A stretch of DNA of 64,000 bases, from the NCBI GenBank assembly GCA_947179155.2, contig OX359270.1, forward strand, positions 15,001 to 79,000, read 5' to 3'. The DNA comes from Hedera helix (taxonomy: Eukaryota; Streptophyta; Magnoliopsida; Apiales; Araliaceae). Shown piece after piece: positions 8,836 through 20,795 of the stretch. The notes beneath the pieces were generated by a model. That model was not told the DNA's origin. It saw only the letters and a program-made list of their open reading frames with translations, and made no database searches. The stretch's first letter is position 1. Each line of letters begins with the position of its first letter. Both the position numbers and the translations under genes were made by a program.

Positions 8836-11800
8836 TGTGACGCCCCTAAATTCAGGTTCTATAATCTCATTTTTAGTGCTCACAATCCAATGCATAATAA
8901 CAACTAAATATATAGTTTTCATTAATCTTAACGGAATAATATGTCACTGTTCCTTACAAAAAAGAAATGCAATTACAAGGTCTCCTAACATTAACATAAC
9001 AATACATATCTTAAGGGTTCTCAAAAGATTTACAATATTTAATTATATATGAAACAAATAAACTATTTAACATGCATATTCTGAATTTTGGCTTTTCCCT
9101 TGCACTTGTCCTTCTTGGAGCATTCGGACTTAGCTGAAAAATGGTTCATGATATAGAAAGGGTGAGCAACTAGCTTGCTCAACAAGTTTAAGAATAGTAA
9201 ATATATGAGTGATATATCATGATTGAATGGAAAATAACTTCAGAGTTTTCAATAAATTATAATAATTATGAAAGAACAAGAGTCAAAATTTCAATTAAGA
9301 GAAATGATTGAATCTTTACTGTTGAGTGGCCTCTAAGGACCATGAACTAATACTTAAGGTAAATCAGATATGTATCTGACCCTTTTATTAGTTTGGTATT
9401 TGAGGAGATCAGCAACTTGTACCCCATAAATATGCATAACATTCAAACATCTTGCGCAAAGGTCAATTTTTTTAATATAATCTCATTATTTAAGGTTGTT
9501 AGTTCTCAGTCTTGCTATAAAAATCCGTACCAACCAATGGTTTGGATTAGTTCTTAAAAATATTCAAGTTAATGAATTTATACATGTAATATCTAGCCAA
9601 AATAATTTGCTTAGACATTGTTAAACAGTTCTTGAATCAAATAAACTATGAAGCTTCAAATACACTATGTTCGATTACATAAATATTATGGATGTGGATT
9701 CACTTTAAATAATTAAACCACTTAAAGCTCTTGTAAAATAAATACAAGTTTAGGTATATGAAACTTGCCTCGATTATTGATTACAGCTAACCAATACAAT
9801 TTAATATCATTTGAAAAGACCTAACAATTAATCAAGTTGATCTTCCAATTAGTATCATATCTAGGTTCATATAATAACATTTGAACATCTTAATTTACTA
9901 ACACTTAATCACATAAATAATTAAGGTATATTAAACACTTTTGAAAATATTATCATCATTTGATAATATTTTTAATCACATAAAACCTATATTAATCATT
10001 TAATATAGTTTAAACTGCTATCTAATCTTATTAATCATTTAATAATATTTTATTAACCTTATAGTATTATTAATTATTTAATAATATTTTATTTATTTTT
10101 TAATATTACTAATCATTTAATAATATCTTATTGAGTTTCTAATATTTTTATTCATTTAATAATATTTTATTTATTTCATAATATTATTATTCATTTAATA
10201 ATAAATTTTTAATTTTTTAATATTTTAATTATTTAATAATATTTTATTTATTTTATAATATTATCATTCATTTAATAATATTTTATTAAGTTTATAATAT
10301 TATTAATTATTTAATAATATTTTATTTATTTTCTAATATTATTTTTCTTTTAATAATATTTTATTAATTTCTTAATATTATTAATTATTTAATAATATTA
10401 TAATTATTTAAAACTTGTAAAATATTAATATTATTACATAACATTACATTTTCATTTCATTTTCAAAGGATTCGACCCGACCTGTTTGCTATAGTCTGAC
10501 CCGACCTGGTTAATAAAAATTAATTTTCAAATATTTTGGACCACCGCTGCCACGGTAGTTCTGTTTTTCAAACCCTCATTTTTTTAACTTTGATTTTTTT
10601 TGTTTAACCTTTTATAAAATGAAACATACACGTCCAAAATACACCAAATCAGTTTTGTTATCTTCTTAACTTCTTGTTCTTCAATATTTTATGGTTCGAT
10701 CTTTATTTTCGAAAATGTTTTGACATATTATTTAAGATCAAATGACTAGGGTTTCAAAAATGACATTGTTTGCGATAAAAATCATAACTTGCTCATTTTT
10801 CCATATTTTTTAGAGATTCAAGTTGGGTTATCTTTATAACTCATAAATATAACCTTTTAGCCATCAAAATCAAATAACCTACTTGTACATTTCAAACTAC
10901 CATAATATATAGCATATAGCTAGTTAGGATTTTACTAGTAAAGCTCTAAATGCAATTATCTTCCATTTATTTTCATACCAAGCATATCAACACTCATATG
11001 AAATATTTTAAATCATGAATCTTCATATATATCATAGTTCTAGTATTATAGAGAATCAAAATAGGTTTTGAACTATAAAAAATATATTTTGACTATATCA
11101 ACTATATTAAGCATACATGAACACCTATATACACATATTCACCAATAAATCTCCACCGTTATACCTTCGAGCTCACCATAGCTCCATCAAACATAAATTT
11201 CTCCCATAACTAACCATGGCAGATATTTATATAACTATTTTTAACCATAGAAAAGAAAAGATATAAAGAAGGGAGTACTTTTAAACCTTCTAAACTTGGA
11301 TGCTCTTCTCCTTCTTCTTCCAAAGTAAACAACAAAGGATGATGACTCCACATTGGCTACTAGATACACCCTCTTTATGATCTAGATGTTAACACTCTCA
11401 AGCTCTCACACTATTTCCTTACTCTTTTCTCTTAATGAACTTTCTTTAGAATTTTCTTATGAACCTAGTAAAATGACTAACAAGCTTAACTTTACTAGTG
11501 AATGTTCTTATTTATACTACTACCAAAGATATACATACACTTCATATAAGCCTACATAATCTCCTAGTTCATCTTATCCTTGAAGCTTACCAATATTAGA
11601 ATTTAGGGATTTTCTTGCACAAAGGACTTGAGTTGATAAGGGTTGGTAGCTTTGTTCAACAACTCTTGTACCCTTAGAACTCAAAATCAAGCAACACAAA
11701 ATTTAAAATCCACCCCCCGATGTGGGTCCCCCTTTAGCCGGTCATTCCCTTCTTTTCTTCCCAGTTTGGCTTTATTTTTATTGCAATTATATACATATAT

Positions 11801-12282
11801 ACGTCTATATATGTATACACTCATATATATATATATATATATTGACCAATACATTGACCTAGTTTGGGCTCCACTTTGGACTTAATAATTAATTCTATTG
11901 AGTTCATTCATTTAATTTTTTTGGGCTCAATTAATTAATTCCATTGTGCTATTAATTACTAACACGTGTTACTTTTAATTTAAATAAGCATTGGGCTAGT
12001 TTAATTATAACATAAACTAACAATTAATTATGCACAAGGACTACTAGGTTAATTTTATTAGATCTAGTTTAATAATTCGTTTGGACTTAAAATATAATTC
12101 AATTATACTTGCTTTAATTAATTTTACTATATTTTACATTATTAGATTCATAAATATACACATACATACATATATCTATTCAATTATGTAAAAACACAAT
12201 TCATTCATACAAAAAATTTAACTCATTTGTAATTATTTAATAATAATCATTATAATGTAACTTAGAATTTGTGGTCATTAAA
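8836..12282 (-). mobile_element. Solo LTR of Tekay-like Ty3/gypsy element (copy 1)
   Basis: Starts TGTGACGCCCCTAAATTC and ends GTGGTCATTAAA. Along its length it matches the LTR at 55803-59302 (starts TGTGACGACCCC, ends GCGGTCATTACA) in the same orientation. Shared landmarks are the block near 9060-9230, the AATAATATTTTATT minisatellite, the CGACCCGACC motif and a CCACCCCCC block. There is no internal retroelement sequence on either side. The flanking pentamers GTTTA (8831-8835) and TTTTA (12283-12287) match at four of five positions, a plausible decayed TSD. It interrupts the Harbinger element just upstream of ORF1. The minus orientation is inferred from the complete relative. Confidence 0.85.
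9945..10435. repeat. AT-rich minisatellite within the solo LTR (copy 1)
   Basis: Degenerate repeats of about 37 bp around the core ATTTAATAATATTTTATT followed by TAATATTATTAAT. Each repeat is partly self-complementary. Counterparts lie at about 26615-27105 and in the related LTR at about 57030-57575. Confidence 0.85.
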
Positions 12283-12462
12283 TTTTACATGTTTTATAAT
12301 CTATATACTTTAGGTATGAAACAAGACGGTGAAACTAAAAAAAAAAAAGACTTGAGTGAGTTGGAAGAATGAAACATTAGTGAAAACTTTTTTAGAAGCA
12401 TGTATTTATAAGGTTATGGAAAATGGTAGGGAAGGTGTTGTTAGTTCCCAGAGGCACACAAG

Positions 12463-15431
12463 TGATCTAGAAGGGGGGGGGGGCTGAGTAGATCTCTTAA
12501 AAAAAATTTACTTAAAAAGTATATGATATTACCTAATTGTTTATTTAATCAAGATTAGTTTGCACAGCGAAACATTAGCTTGAAAACTCCCCTTAAAGAT
12601 TTGTAAAACTTCTTAATTGAGTTTAGACTGTATTGAAGATAGTCATTTATCAAGTAACCTAATCATAGCAGATATATATCTATATATGACAGAATGTAAA
12701 TGACACCAGAGAGTTTAAGTGATTCGGTGACTGAATAACTCCTACTCCACTCTTCTACTTCAACGAGTAGGAAATCTACTAAGGATGGTTCACACAGAAC
12801 TCTTTAAGCCCAGCAGGCCTGGAATCTCTGGCTCACAAAGAACCCTTCAAACCCAACAGGTTTGGCTTGTTTAGTCATTAAGACAATGACACAAATGCCC
12901 TCTTCAAGTCCAGTAGACTTGGCTCCTTTAGTCACTAAGACAAGGACACAAATGCCCTCTTCAAGTCGAACAAACTTGGCTCCTTGTTTATTGATAGATG
13001 TTGGAGTTGCTACTGAGTTGTACTTTTAGTTCCATTATCTTTAAATACTTAGTAGCAAGATGTGATCATACTTGAAATGATATTAAGTTAGGCAATGATG
13101 TTTGGATTCTTTATGTACTCAATATCTTCTTGTGATCACTCATTGTGCTGCTAAGCTTTGGCCATTCAGCTCCTTTGGTACTTGATAACTTCTCAAGACG
13201 AACTTCTGAGATGACTGTGAAGCTCCTTCTTTTTTGTATTCAGTTGTTCCTTCTTATCATTGACAGTTCATAGCTTCTCGAGATGAGCTTCTGAGATGAC
13301 TGTGAAACTCCTTCCTTTTGGTACTCAGTCACTAACATGTCTGTATCAAGTTGGCATTTAGGCTTCTCTCTATCACGTGCTTAGTAGCTTTGAACCCTTT
13401 TCTTGTAATAGAGTCATAGCTCTCTATGTCTCTCTCAATTCAGTTTTAGTGTTCTGGCAGATTGTAGAGTGTTCTTCAGCATATTCATTTTTTTTGTTTC
13501 ACTCTACGATTCTGTTGTTGTCCACCATCCTCTCTTTTATTTTCAACAACTCTCTTCATCCCTGTGAACATCTATGCTTTTATATGTTTGTGCATATTTT
13601 ACCGTTGGAAAAGGTTCGTTGGATTCCTTTGGCATTGTGCAAATCCTTGATATCTTTGAAGTTGACTTTCTGTTGCTTGTGTCAGTGCTTTTCCTTTTTC
13701 TGACATATATTCTATCATATCAAACTGTAGCTTCGCTTTCTACATTTTTAGCTGTTTGCACTTCCAGAGTTGTTTATCAAAGATTATTATATTCCTTGAT
13801 ATATTTAATTTTCTGATCCATCATTAAATATTTTCCTTGACTTCGATAACCAGCTGCTCTATTGCTTTCAGAGATGTCCCATTAGTCATACTATTTTCAC
13901 CATCCTTCTGAGCAGTAGGTCCTGACTTATAGTCGTTTAGACACAAAGTCTTCTGTGACTCTAACATGCATCTGATTTTGAACAGCACTTAATCTTTCTT
14001 TTATCTAGTCAAGGAATATTCTCTTTTCTCTCACACCATATTACAGTTCTGTTAATTTACTGGTTCTGATCTTCACAGTGAATTTGTAGAGTGGTTGTCT
14101 GATCATTCTGACTTTACGAATTCAGCTCCACGATTGTTACTTGAAGTAAGTCAAGTAAAACGTTGAGTTAGAGCGATCTTCTTTCTCACTCTACGATCTT
14201 GTTATGTTGTTTAGATCGTAGAGTTACTGACTGCAATGCTTTGCTTTACGATTTCGTTCTACGATCTTGTCCTTCTGTGCAAATCGTAGAGTTGCTGACT
14301 GCAGTGCTTCTCCTGGCTATTTCTGGGCTTCTCAGTGAAACCGTTGAGTTGTTGTCTTCTTTAGCACACCCTTTATTTTTACTCAACGATTATAGCATGT
14401 GTAGAACAATTGTCTGCATTGTCTTGTCTTCTGGTTTCACTCTAGGATTTTGTCTATCTGTGCAAATCATAAAGTTCTCGTATGTGCTTGCTTTTCGAAT
14501 CCACTCTACGATCTTACCAGTTTGTGCATATCGTAGAGTACATTTCTTCTATAGTTCTACGTTTCCTGAAGGCTTGCTTAGCTATCTGTTCGACGATCGT
14601 AGAGTTCTGCTCTACGTTTTGTACTTGATCAATTCTTCAATTTAGCTTGTATATTCTGTAGAACTCTTGTACAGTTGTCTCTCCTTGATGATCGTAGAGT
14701 TATCCTGGTATGGAGTCATATAGTCCACTCTACGAACAGACCTAGTTGTTGTGAAGTCATAGAGTCCACTCTACAAACAGACTGAATCGTTGAGTCTTCT
14801 TTGCTTGGAGTCGTAGAGTCCATTCTACGATCATATTGACTGAACAGATATAACATAAGATCAACCTATCAGATTTGATCTTTTCTAACTAAGTCCTTTT
14901 GTACTTTATTACATCATTACATATTGAAAGGACTTTACAAACTCTGCTACAACAATGATTTATTCTTATATTACTCTGCTTTTATCATTTATCTTTTATG
15001 CAGAGTGACTCCTACAGAAAGATCAACTTAACATTTCTGATCTTTAATCTCTAAGTCATTTGTACACATATTTCTTTTCAAAAAAAGGACTTTACAACAT
15101 TTGAACCAGATAACCTTTACTCTTATTATAAGCAGCAGATAGTTTTTAACAAGATTATATTTGTGCTATATAAGTGTGCAATTCACAATATTTGAACCAG
15201 GTAATTTATTTCATGCACACATGATCATGTAGACACATATTCAGATTGATATGTAATCACTTAATTAATTAACCACATAAGCACTTTAAAATATATATGC
15301 ATATAGTCAAGTAAGCACATAGACACATAAGCACTTAATCAGATACATATGAACAATTAATCATATAAGCACATTCACCACAATCATTTTTGCACATCAA
15401 TCATCATCATCAAATTAAATAACCTTCAACA
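12463..15431 (-). mobile_element. Copia-like (SIRE-type) solo LTR inserted in Harbinger ORF1 (copy 1)
   Basis: About 2.97 kb running TGATCTAGAAGG...CCTTCAACA, so the reverse strand reads TGTTGAAGG...CTTCTAGATCA, a TG...CA LTR with short inverted ends. ACAAG flanks it at 12458-12462 and 15435-15439; three extra bases (GGT) lie between the right CA and the right ACAAG. Removing the insert and one ACAAG restores the Myb-like reading frame exactly, which supports the boundaries. It carries a poly-G tract (about 12473-12483). The ORFs within it (for example 13377-13703 and 14199-14645) match nothing I recognise. The SIRE-type label is from recall of similar termini and is tentative. Confidence 0.7.
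14160..14835. repeat. Cluster of CTCTACGAT / ATCGTAGAG inverted motifs (copy 1)
   Basis: At least a dozen exact or near copies of the 9-10-mers ACTCTACGAT and ATCGTAGAGT alternate within ~700 bp, for example at about 14190, 14213, 14257, 14284, 14502, 14532, 14597, 14692 and 14812. They can pair into many alternative hairpins. They lie inside the Copia-like LTR. Confidence 0.85.
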
Positions 15432-16584
15432 GGTACAAGCCTCAAACCACAATCATGGAGAAAGGTGAGAGAAATACTAAAAGATGCCTACAATTTGATT
15501 GTGGATCAAAAACAAATGAAAAATCATTATGACTACTTGCGAGAAAAATATAGTGAATGATGAAAACTCAAAAGTAAGACAAGAAATATATATAACCCTT
15601 CACCTAATAGGTTCAACCTTTCGAATGAGAAATGTAAACAAGAGATAAATGTGCTCTTTTAACTTTTTTATATTCTAAGTTAATTAGTAATAGTCTTTAA
15701 AAATATGTTATAACATATTAAACTTACTGTTTGAAAATAGACAAATTAAATGGTAGAAACTTTGAAGACTTCACCTCTAATCTTCCTCGATCTTTGTATT
15801 GCATTATTTGATAGAACCACAGCAACGAGACATGATAGTTAGGGTCCTAGTTGTGGTAGAGCTAAGACTAAAGATACACATTTAGACTTGGAGGTTGTTA
15901 ATTTTGAGGACATTCCTTTTAGCACCCAAGATCAAGGGTCATCTATTCATCTCATAATTCATCAACTCCCGGTATGCAATCTCATTCTTCCGCTCCTAGC
16001 TTTGAAGAAGAAAAGTCAAAGAAAAAAGCTAGGCGTTCATTAAAATAAATCTAAAACACTAACCTAGATGAAGAGATGTCCAAGGTCTTGAAACTCATTG
16101 TTGGAAAGAATAGTGGATCTTTCGTGAAAGAATGCAAAGATAAGTTGGAAGATGACTCTTGGAATATTTTGTGAGAAACAAAGCTATATAGAAGCATGGA
16201 TGATTCTAAAGGAGAATGAAGTTGAAAATTGGGTTATGATGGTTTCACGTAAGTTAAGATATATTGTTTAGTTTGTTAGTGGGTATATTTAGGGCTAGGT
16301 AATTTGATATTTTTGGGTACAAACTTCTTATCTTTGGGGCTTGCTAATTTGATATTTTTGGGATACAAACTTGTATATGTTGAGGCTTATTTGCTAATTA
16401 TGGATGTAATATTTGCTACAGATGATTTTGAACTTATGATGTTAAATTTATAATCGATGTTATGATGATTATTTCAAGTCCTTTTATGGTGATTATTTTC
16501 GTATCATGTTATGATGTTATGTAATATTCTGACCATTCCAATTAATCATTTCTTTTATTAATTGTTATGTTTAATATAGGTAAT

Positions 16585-17814
16585 ATGGATATTGAGAATC
16601 AAATTTTATGTTTGATGATTATATATTGGTATTTGAAAAGACGATCTTCAAAGAGAATACCAAGGATTATATATAATACTTCGACATTGAGCGGGCATGC
16701 TTCTACATTAGAGTTGTTAAATAGATCAAATACACAGTGTCGAAAATTAATGTATCTTTCTTATGATGCATGTGTGCATCTATGTGAACACTTCAAGGAA
16801 AAACAATGGGTACACAATAGCAAACACATAACAATTGATGAGAAGATGGCAATATTCTTAACCATTATAGGCATAATGAACGCTTCAGAGTTATAAAAAG
16901 CAAATTTAAACATTCTACCCAAACATTACATAGATATTATCATGAGGTGTTAAATGGACTGATTGAGTTTTCAAAAGAAATTATAGTGCCTACATCTTTT
17001 GATCCAAATTCTGATATTATGGGAGACCATAAAAATTTAGGACAAATATTTTCGGTAAGTGACATACAAATTCTTTTCTTTTTTACTTTTATTCCATACA
17101 ATAAAATACTTTGAGAACGTTAAATTTTTTAATGCAGTTGTTCCTGTTAATCAACAAACGAGTTATAGAGGAAAAGGAAAGGGTGAATGCTATCAAAATA
17201 TTTTAAGAATATGTGATTTTAATATGATATTCACATTTGCCTAGGCCGAATGGGAAAGGAATGCACATGACTCACGAGTGCTAAAAGAAGTTGCATTTGA
17301 TCCATCTTCTAGTTTTTCGTTTCTTCCTCTAAGTATGTATTACAATTTCTTTTATCATTTTCAACTATTATTTATTTTTGTCATAAAATTTCATCATTCA
17401 AGTTATTAATAATAATCATCAATTTTTTTCTCAATTACAGATAAATATTATCTTTGTGATGCTGCATACACAAACACTCAATTATTTTTATCTTCATATC
17501 GCAACACAAGGCATTGGTTAGCTGATTTTTGAGGCAGTCATACCTTGAGTAAAAAGGAAAAATTCAACCATACTCATGCACAACTCAAATATGTTATCGA
17601 GCGTGCTTATGGTGTGTTGAAAGCAATATTCTCAATTTTGAAACAGATGACTCCTTACCCTTTTATAGTAAAAAGGGATATAGTTATCGCTTGCTTCCCA
17701 GTCTATAATTTCATAAGGAATCATAAAATTAAGGATGATTTTTTTGCTCAATATAACCGAGATAACATATTGGACGATGAAGCAGAGCAAAATAAAGGGA
17801 GCGAAGAATAAGGA
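16585..17814 (+). pseudogene. Harbinger DDE transposase (ORF2) pseudogene (copy 1)
   Basis: Remnant of a PIF/Harbinger (HARBI1/DDE_Tnp4-type) transposase. The N-terminal part (from the ATG at 16585, after an acceptor-like AATATAG) contains STLSGHASTLELLN and ends in a stop caused by a one-base frame change near 16875; HNERFRVIKSKFKHST continues in another frame. A donor GTAAGT occurs at about 17054. The segment that should hold the first catalytic Asp (GALDGTH-like) is missing around 17110-17130. Then VPVNQQTSYRGKGKGECYQN, a TAG at 17242-17244, and EWERNAHDSRVL with the second Asp. An intron follows (GT at 17333, AG at 17440), then KYYLCDAAYTNTQ, an in-frame TGA at 17530-17532 and HAQLKYVIERAYGVLK, which holds the catalytic Glu. 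At least three lesions make it nonfunctional. Confidence 0.82.
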
Positions 17815-17994
17815 CAAGATGAATCGTAATGGGATGATCAAGGCATAGAATTTATGGTTAATCTACGTGAACAAATTACACTTCGACTCTTAACAACTAT
17901 TTGAAGTTAATTTAATTTGTATGGTTGAATTATTATGCTATGTTGATCTATTCATTGGAGTTGATACATTTTGTTTCATCATAATGTGGTCATA

Positions 17995-18225
17995 ATATTA
18001 TAAATATGTATTTAAAATACTATTCAAACCTTTTTGATTATCAAACTGGTTTTGCTTAAACTGTTCAGATGGTTAAAATGGTAAAATACTGTTATTCAGA
18101 CATTTTAAAAAAATTGATTATCAAACAACATTTCTTCATTCAGATACAATTCTAGACAGAGGCTTTATATTATTTAGATGTCTAAACTATTCAGAATTTA
18201 ACATTTAATTTTATCAAACACTACT
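17995..18225 (+). repeat. Harbinger 3' subterminal repeats and terminus (copy 1)
   Basis: Three copies of (T/A)TTATCAAAC and several ATTCAGA-like motifs approach the terminus ATCAAACACTACT, followed by TTA. Such subterminal motifs are usual in this superfamily and are likely transposase-binding sites (inference). Confidence 0.6.
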
Positions 18226-18553
18226 TTATTCGGTTATTCAAGATTTGAAGTAAGGGAGCAAATTCACGTCCAATAGAAGAGCAAGAGAACAAACTACAAA
18301 ATTAAACTTTAAAGTTTTGATGCATTTGTAATTTTGGTTTAAATGTTTTAAGATTTGTAATCTTATAACTTGTAAGGTTAATATTTGCAATCTCATGCCT
18401 TTTTGAACAATCATGTCTGAATTATATTTGACCATATATTATTATATTTAACCTTTATCATCTTTAAAATCGTGCAATATATTTTTTATTGGTAAAATAA
18501 TTAAAGTAAATTAAAAATACATATATTAGAAAATATATAATAAAAAAATATGG
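18226..18553. other. Unassigned flank between Harbinger and hAT MITE (copy 1)
   Basis: AT-rich, no gene or recognisable repeat seen. Copy 2 is 34907-35234. Confidence 0.5.
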
Positions 18554-18561
18554 ATTTCAAC

Positions 18562-19350
18562 TAGGGGATGAGCATAGTGCAATTTAAAACCCAAACCGCA
18601 CATAAAATCGCTTAGGTGCGTTTTGACAAATTCAAAACTACACATGAAACCGCTTGTGATTGGTGAGATGCGATTTTGAAATGTGCGGTGCAGTTTTATT
18701 TTGTGGTTTCAATTTCAAAACCAATTTAACATATATAAAAAAAAATTAAGACTAGAAGAATACAGACATCGAAAAAATCGCCTAATTTTCAAGCGCAGAC
18801 AAATATGTATAGAATATATTAGAATAGCTACTTAAGAAGAAGTAAAGTAAGATTATGACGAATAGTTGGTTATAACTTAAAAGTAGATAATGAATTACTT
18901 ATACAATAAGAGTATCAATAGGGAATTTATTTATCTTCATCCACGTTATAATGAACCTTTGTAATTGTAAAAATGTTGTTGACAATTAAACAATAAGAAA
19001 CTTAACTAGTTAAGTAAAATTAACAATTAAAAAATTTCAAAGCTACAATTAATAGTCATACGAGAGACAATTTGAGAAGTTAATGCTATACTAACAAAAA
19101 AGTGGGAAAATGTATAATAAAGACCATGCAATTTTAAAAATAAAAAAGCCAAAATGACAGCTTTTTGGCTATTATTGGCGCGGTACAGTTTCTATGGACA
19201 GCAGATACTAAAACCAAACCATAAATGCAATTTTTTAACCTCCCCTAAAATCGTCATATACGTTAGAACTGTTGATACGATTTTATTAGTGCAGTTTGAT
19301 CGATTTTTGGTACAATTTTGAGGTTAATTTTAATTTTTTACTCACCCCTA
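18562..19350. mobile_element. hAT-type MITE (copy 1)
   Basis: A 789 bp element with TAGGGGATGAGCA at the left and (in copy 2, less altered) TGCTCACCCCTA at the right, forming short terminal inverted repeats. It is flanked by a perfect 8-bp duplication, ATTTCAAC (18554-18561 and 19351-19358). An 8-bp TSD with (T/C)A-GGGGTGAGCA-like ends is characteristic of hAT nonautonomous elements. The interior has AAACCGCAC/GTGCGGT-type motifs in both orientations and no coding capacity. Confidence 0.87.
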
Positions 19351-19358
19351 ATTTCAAC

Positions 19359-20795
19359 TAATTTTGTGTACTACTATACTAATAACAAAGAGTCTGGTTG
19401 TATATTTTTAAAAAATATAAGAGAACAAATTTATTTATACTGTTCTTTATATGCTTAAAATGATGGCTATCAAAGAATATTTAAAAGTATAAAAGTTAAA
19501 TATAAAATACGTTTAAATATTAATTTATTTTTAAAAATATATTAAATTAGGATTCATTAAACTTAAAAGAGACAAAAACTTATTAATATATTTACATGGA
19601 TTTTACTATGAACAAAATTAAAACTTATTTTATATTTTCTCATCTTTTTAATTTACTTAATTTGTTTAAAATTTATATTTTGAACATCCTTTTGAGGATG
19701 AAACGAGTAATAAACAAGTAGTGTACATATGTTGATATATTATTTCCCTTTTAAAATTAAAAATGCATTACAAAATAATAACTTTTAAGAATAATTTATA
19801 TTTTTAAAATATGTTCCTAACATTGACTAATGATGTGTTAATTTACATAGAAAAATAGCACGATAATGAATTTCATGCTAGTTTCTAATTTAAAAATTAA
19901 TTATACTTCTAATATTAGATTCAAATGGAAAATAAAATAGTACTACTATTGACTACTGAGAACTATTTTTATCGGAGCTACTTATAAGTTGGTTAAATAA
20001 ATTTATAAATTATTTTCGGTAAAGACATATTTGGGAGTGATTTTTTTTTTTTTACTTATAAGATGACTTATTAGTCAAAAAAAAAAAAAAAAGCAAGCAA
20101 TTCTTACTTATTTCAAAATAACTTATCAATCATTTTTTAAAGTAATTTAGACCAAATGAAATGATAATTCTGCCCTCTTCTATTTTTCTAAATGACAATT
20201 TTACCTTCTTTTTTATCCCTCCGACGATCGAGAAGGCGTGACTGTGATAGAGGCGACGACAGGGCGGCCACTCGCGGCGCTCCACAGCAGTAGTAGCGAC
20301 AACTCTTGCAAATTACAGATGAGGGAGAGAGAAGTTTGTGAACAGATGACAGAAAAATAGGGAGAGAATCAATCAATCTTTCAGATTCAGAGAAGGAAAG
20401 AAAAGACTTTTATGGTTAAAATCATAAGGGCAAAATTGTGTCTGTATTTGTGATGAAAAAGAGAGGAGGACAAAGTGTTTTGGAATTGAAAGGAGTGTTT
20501 GATTTTCTGCCCAAAACAAGAAATAAAACAACAACTAAAACTAGGGAATTGATATTTTGTTATTTCCATAAATAACAAAATATCATAATAAATACTCTTT
20601 CTAGAAATAATGACATAAAAGTAAAAAAAATATTTAAAAGATTAAATTAAATTTAAAAAATACGTAAAGTTTAAGAATTTTTTTGGTTATTAAGTCAAAA
20701 AAGAAGATTACTAAGAGTATTTTTTTTCTTTGATTTATTTTTGGTATAAATATTAATGGAGATTTAGACCTTGAAAGACTGTTTAAGGTTCCTTC
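19359..20795. other. Noncoding region right of the hAT MITE (copy 1)
   Basis: Mostly AT-rich with poly-T and poly-A tracts at about 20042-20054 and 20078-20092. A short GC-rich patch (about 20219-20300) follows phrases such as TTCTGCCCTC that are often seen near the ends of DNA transposons, but I cannot define an element. The short minus-strand ORFs here have no recognisable homology. Confidence 0.45.

Larger units (their letters stand above)
12316..16248 (+). pseudogene. Harbinger ORF1 (Myb/SANT-like DNA-binding protein), interrupted (copy 1)
   Basis: Remnant of the accessory protein that PIF/Harbinger elements encode beside the transposase; in the family it binds DNA and helps transposition. 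A likely ATG is at 12316, after a poly-A-rich stretch and a frame change. The Myb-like core reads WKNETLVKTFLEACIYK with FLEACIYKVMENGREG continuing to 12462. The Copia-like LTR then interrupts it. Beyond the ACAAG duplication (15435-15439) the same frame continues with SWRKVREILKDAYNL and KNHYDYLREKY, then meets a stop near 15560. A later acidic/basic part (FEEEKSKKKARRSLK, near 16005-16045) and a C-terminal motif (AWMILKENEVENWVMM, near 16195-16240) are in other frames. A donor-like GTAAGT follows at 16249. It is clearly nonfunctional. Family assignment rests on motif recall without a database search. Confidence 0.68.
7339..18225 (+). mobile_element. PIF/Harbinger DNA transposon, nested and inactive (copy 1)
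   Basis: Proposed element bounded by TTA trinucleotides (7336-7338 and 18226-18228), matching the TWA target preference of PIF/Harbinger. Its ends share GTGTTTGAT in inverted orientation (GAGTGTGTTTGAT at left; AGTAGTGTTTGAT as the reverse complement of the right end). Inside are remnants of the two usual genes, a Myb/SANT-like ORF1 and a DDE transposase ORF2, both on +. The 3' subterminal region repeats ATTATCAAAC and ATTCAGA motifs. Without the gypsy solo LTR (8836-12282) and Copia-like LTR (12463-15431) it would be about 4.5 kb, a usual size for this superfamily. The terminal repeats are short and imperfect, so the ends are less certain than the coding content. Confidence 0.68.

Noticed and set aside
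13377..14645. ORFs of 108, 80 and 148 codons (repeated at 30058-31326)
   Set aside because: Inside the Copia-like solo LTR, in low-complexity T-rich sequence with hairpin motifs. No recognisable domain.
14160..14835. CRISPR-like or satellite array
   Set aside because: The short CTCTACGAT motifs alternate in orientation, have irregular spacing and are too short for CRISPR repeats, and the DNA is plant nuclear.
20188..20376. Minus-strand 62-codon ORF in the GC-rich patch (also 36869-37057)
   Set aside because: Short, no domain, and in noncoding DNA of probable transposon origin.
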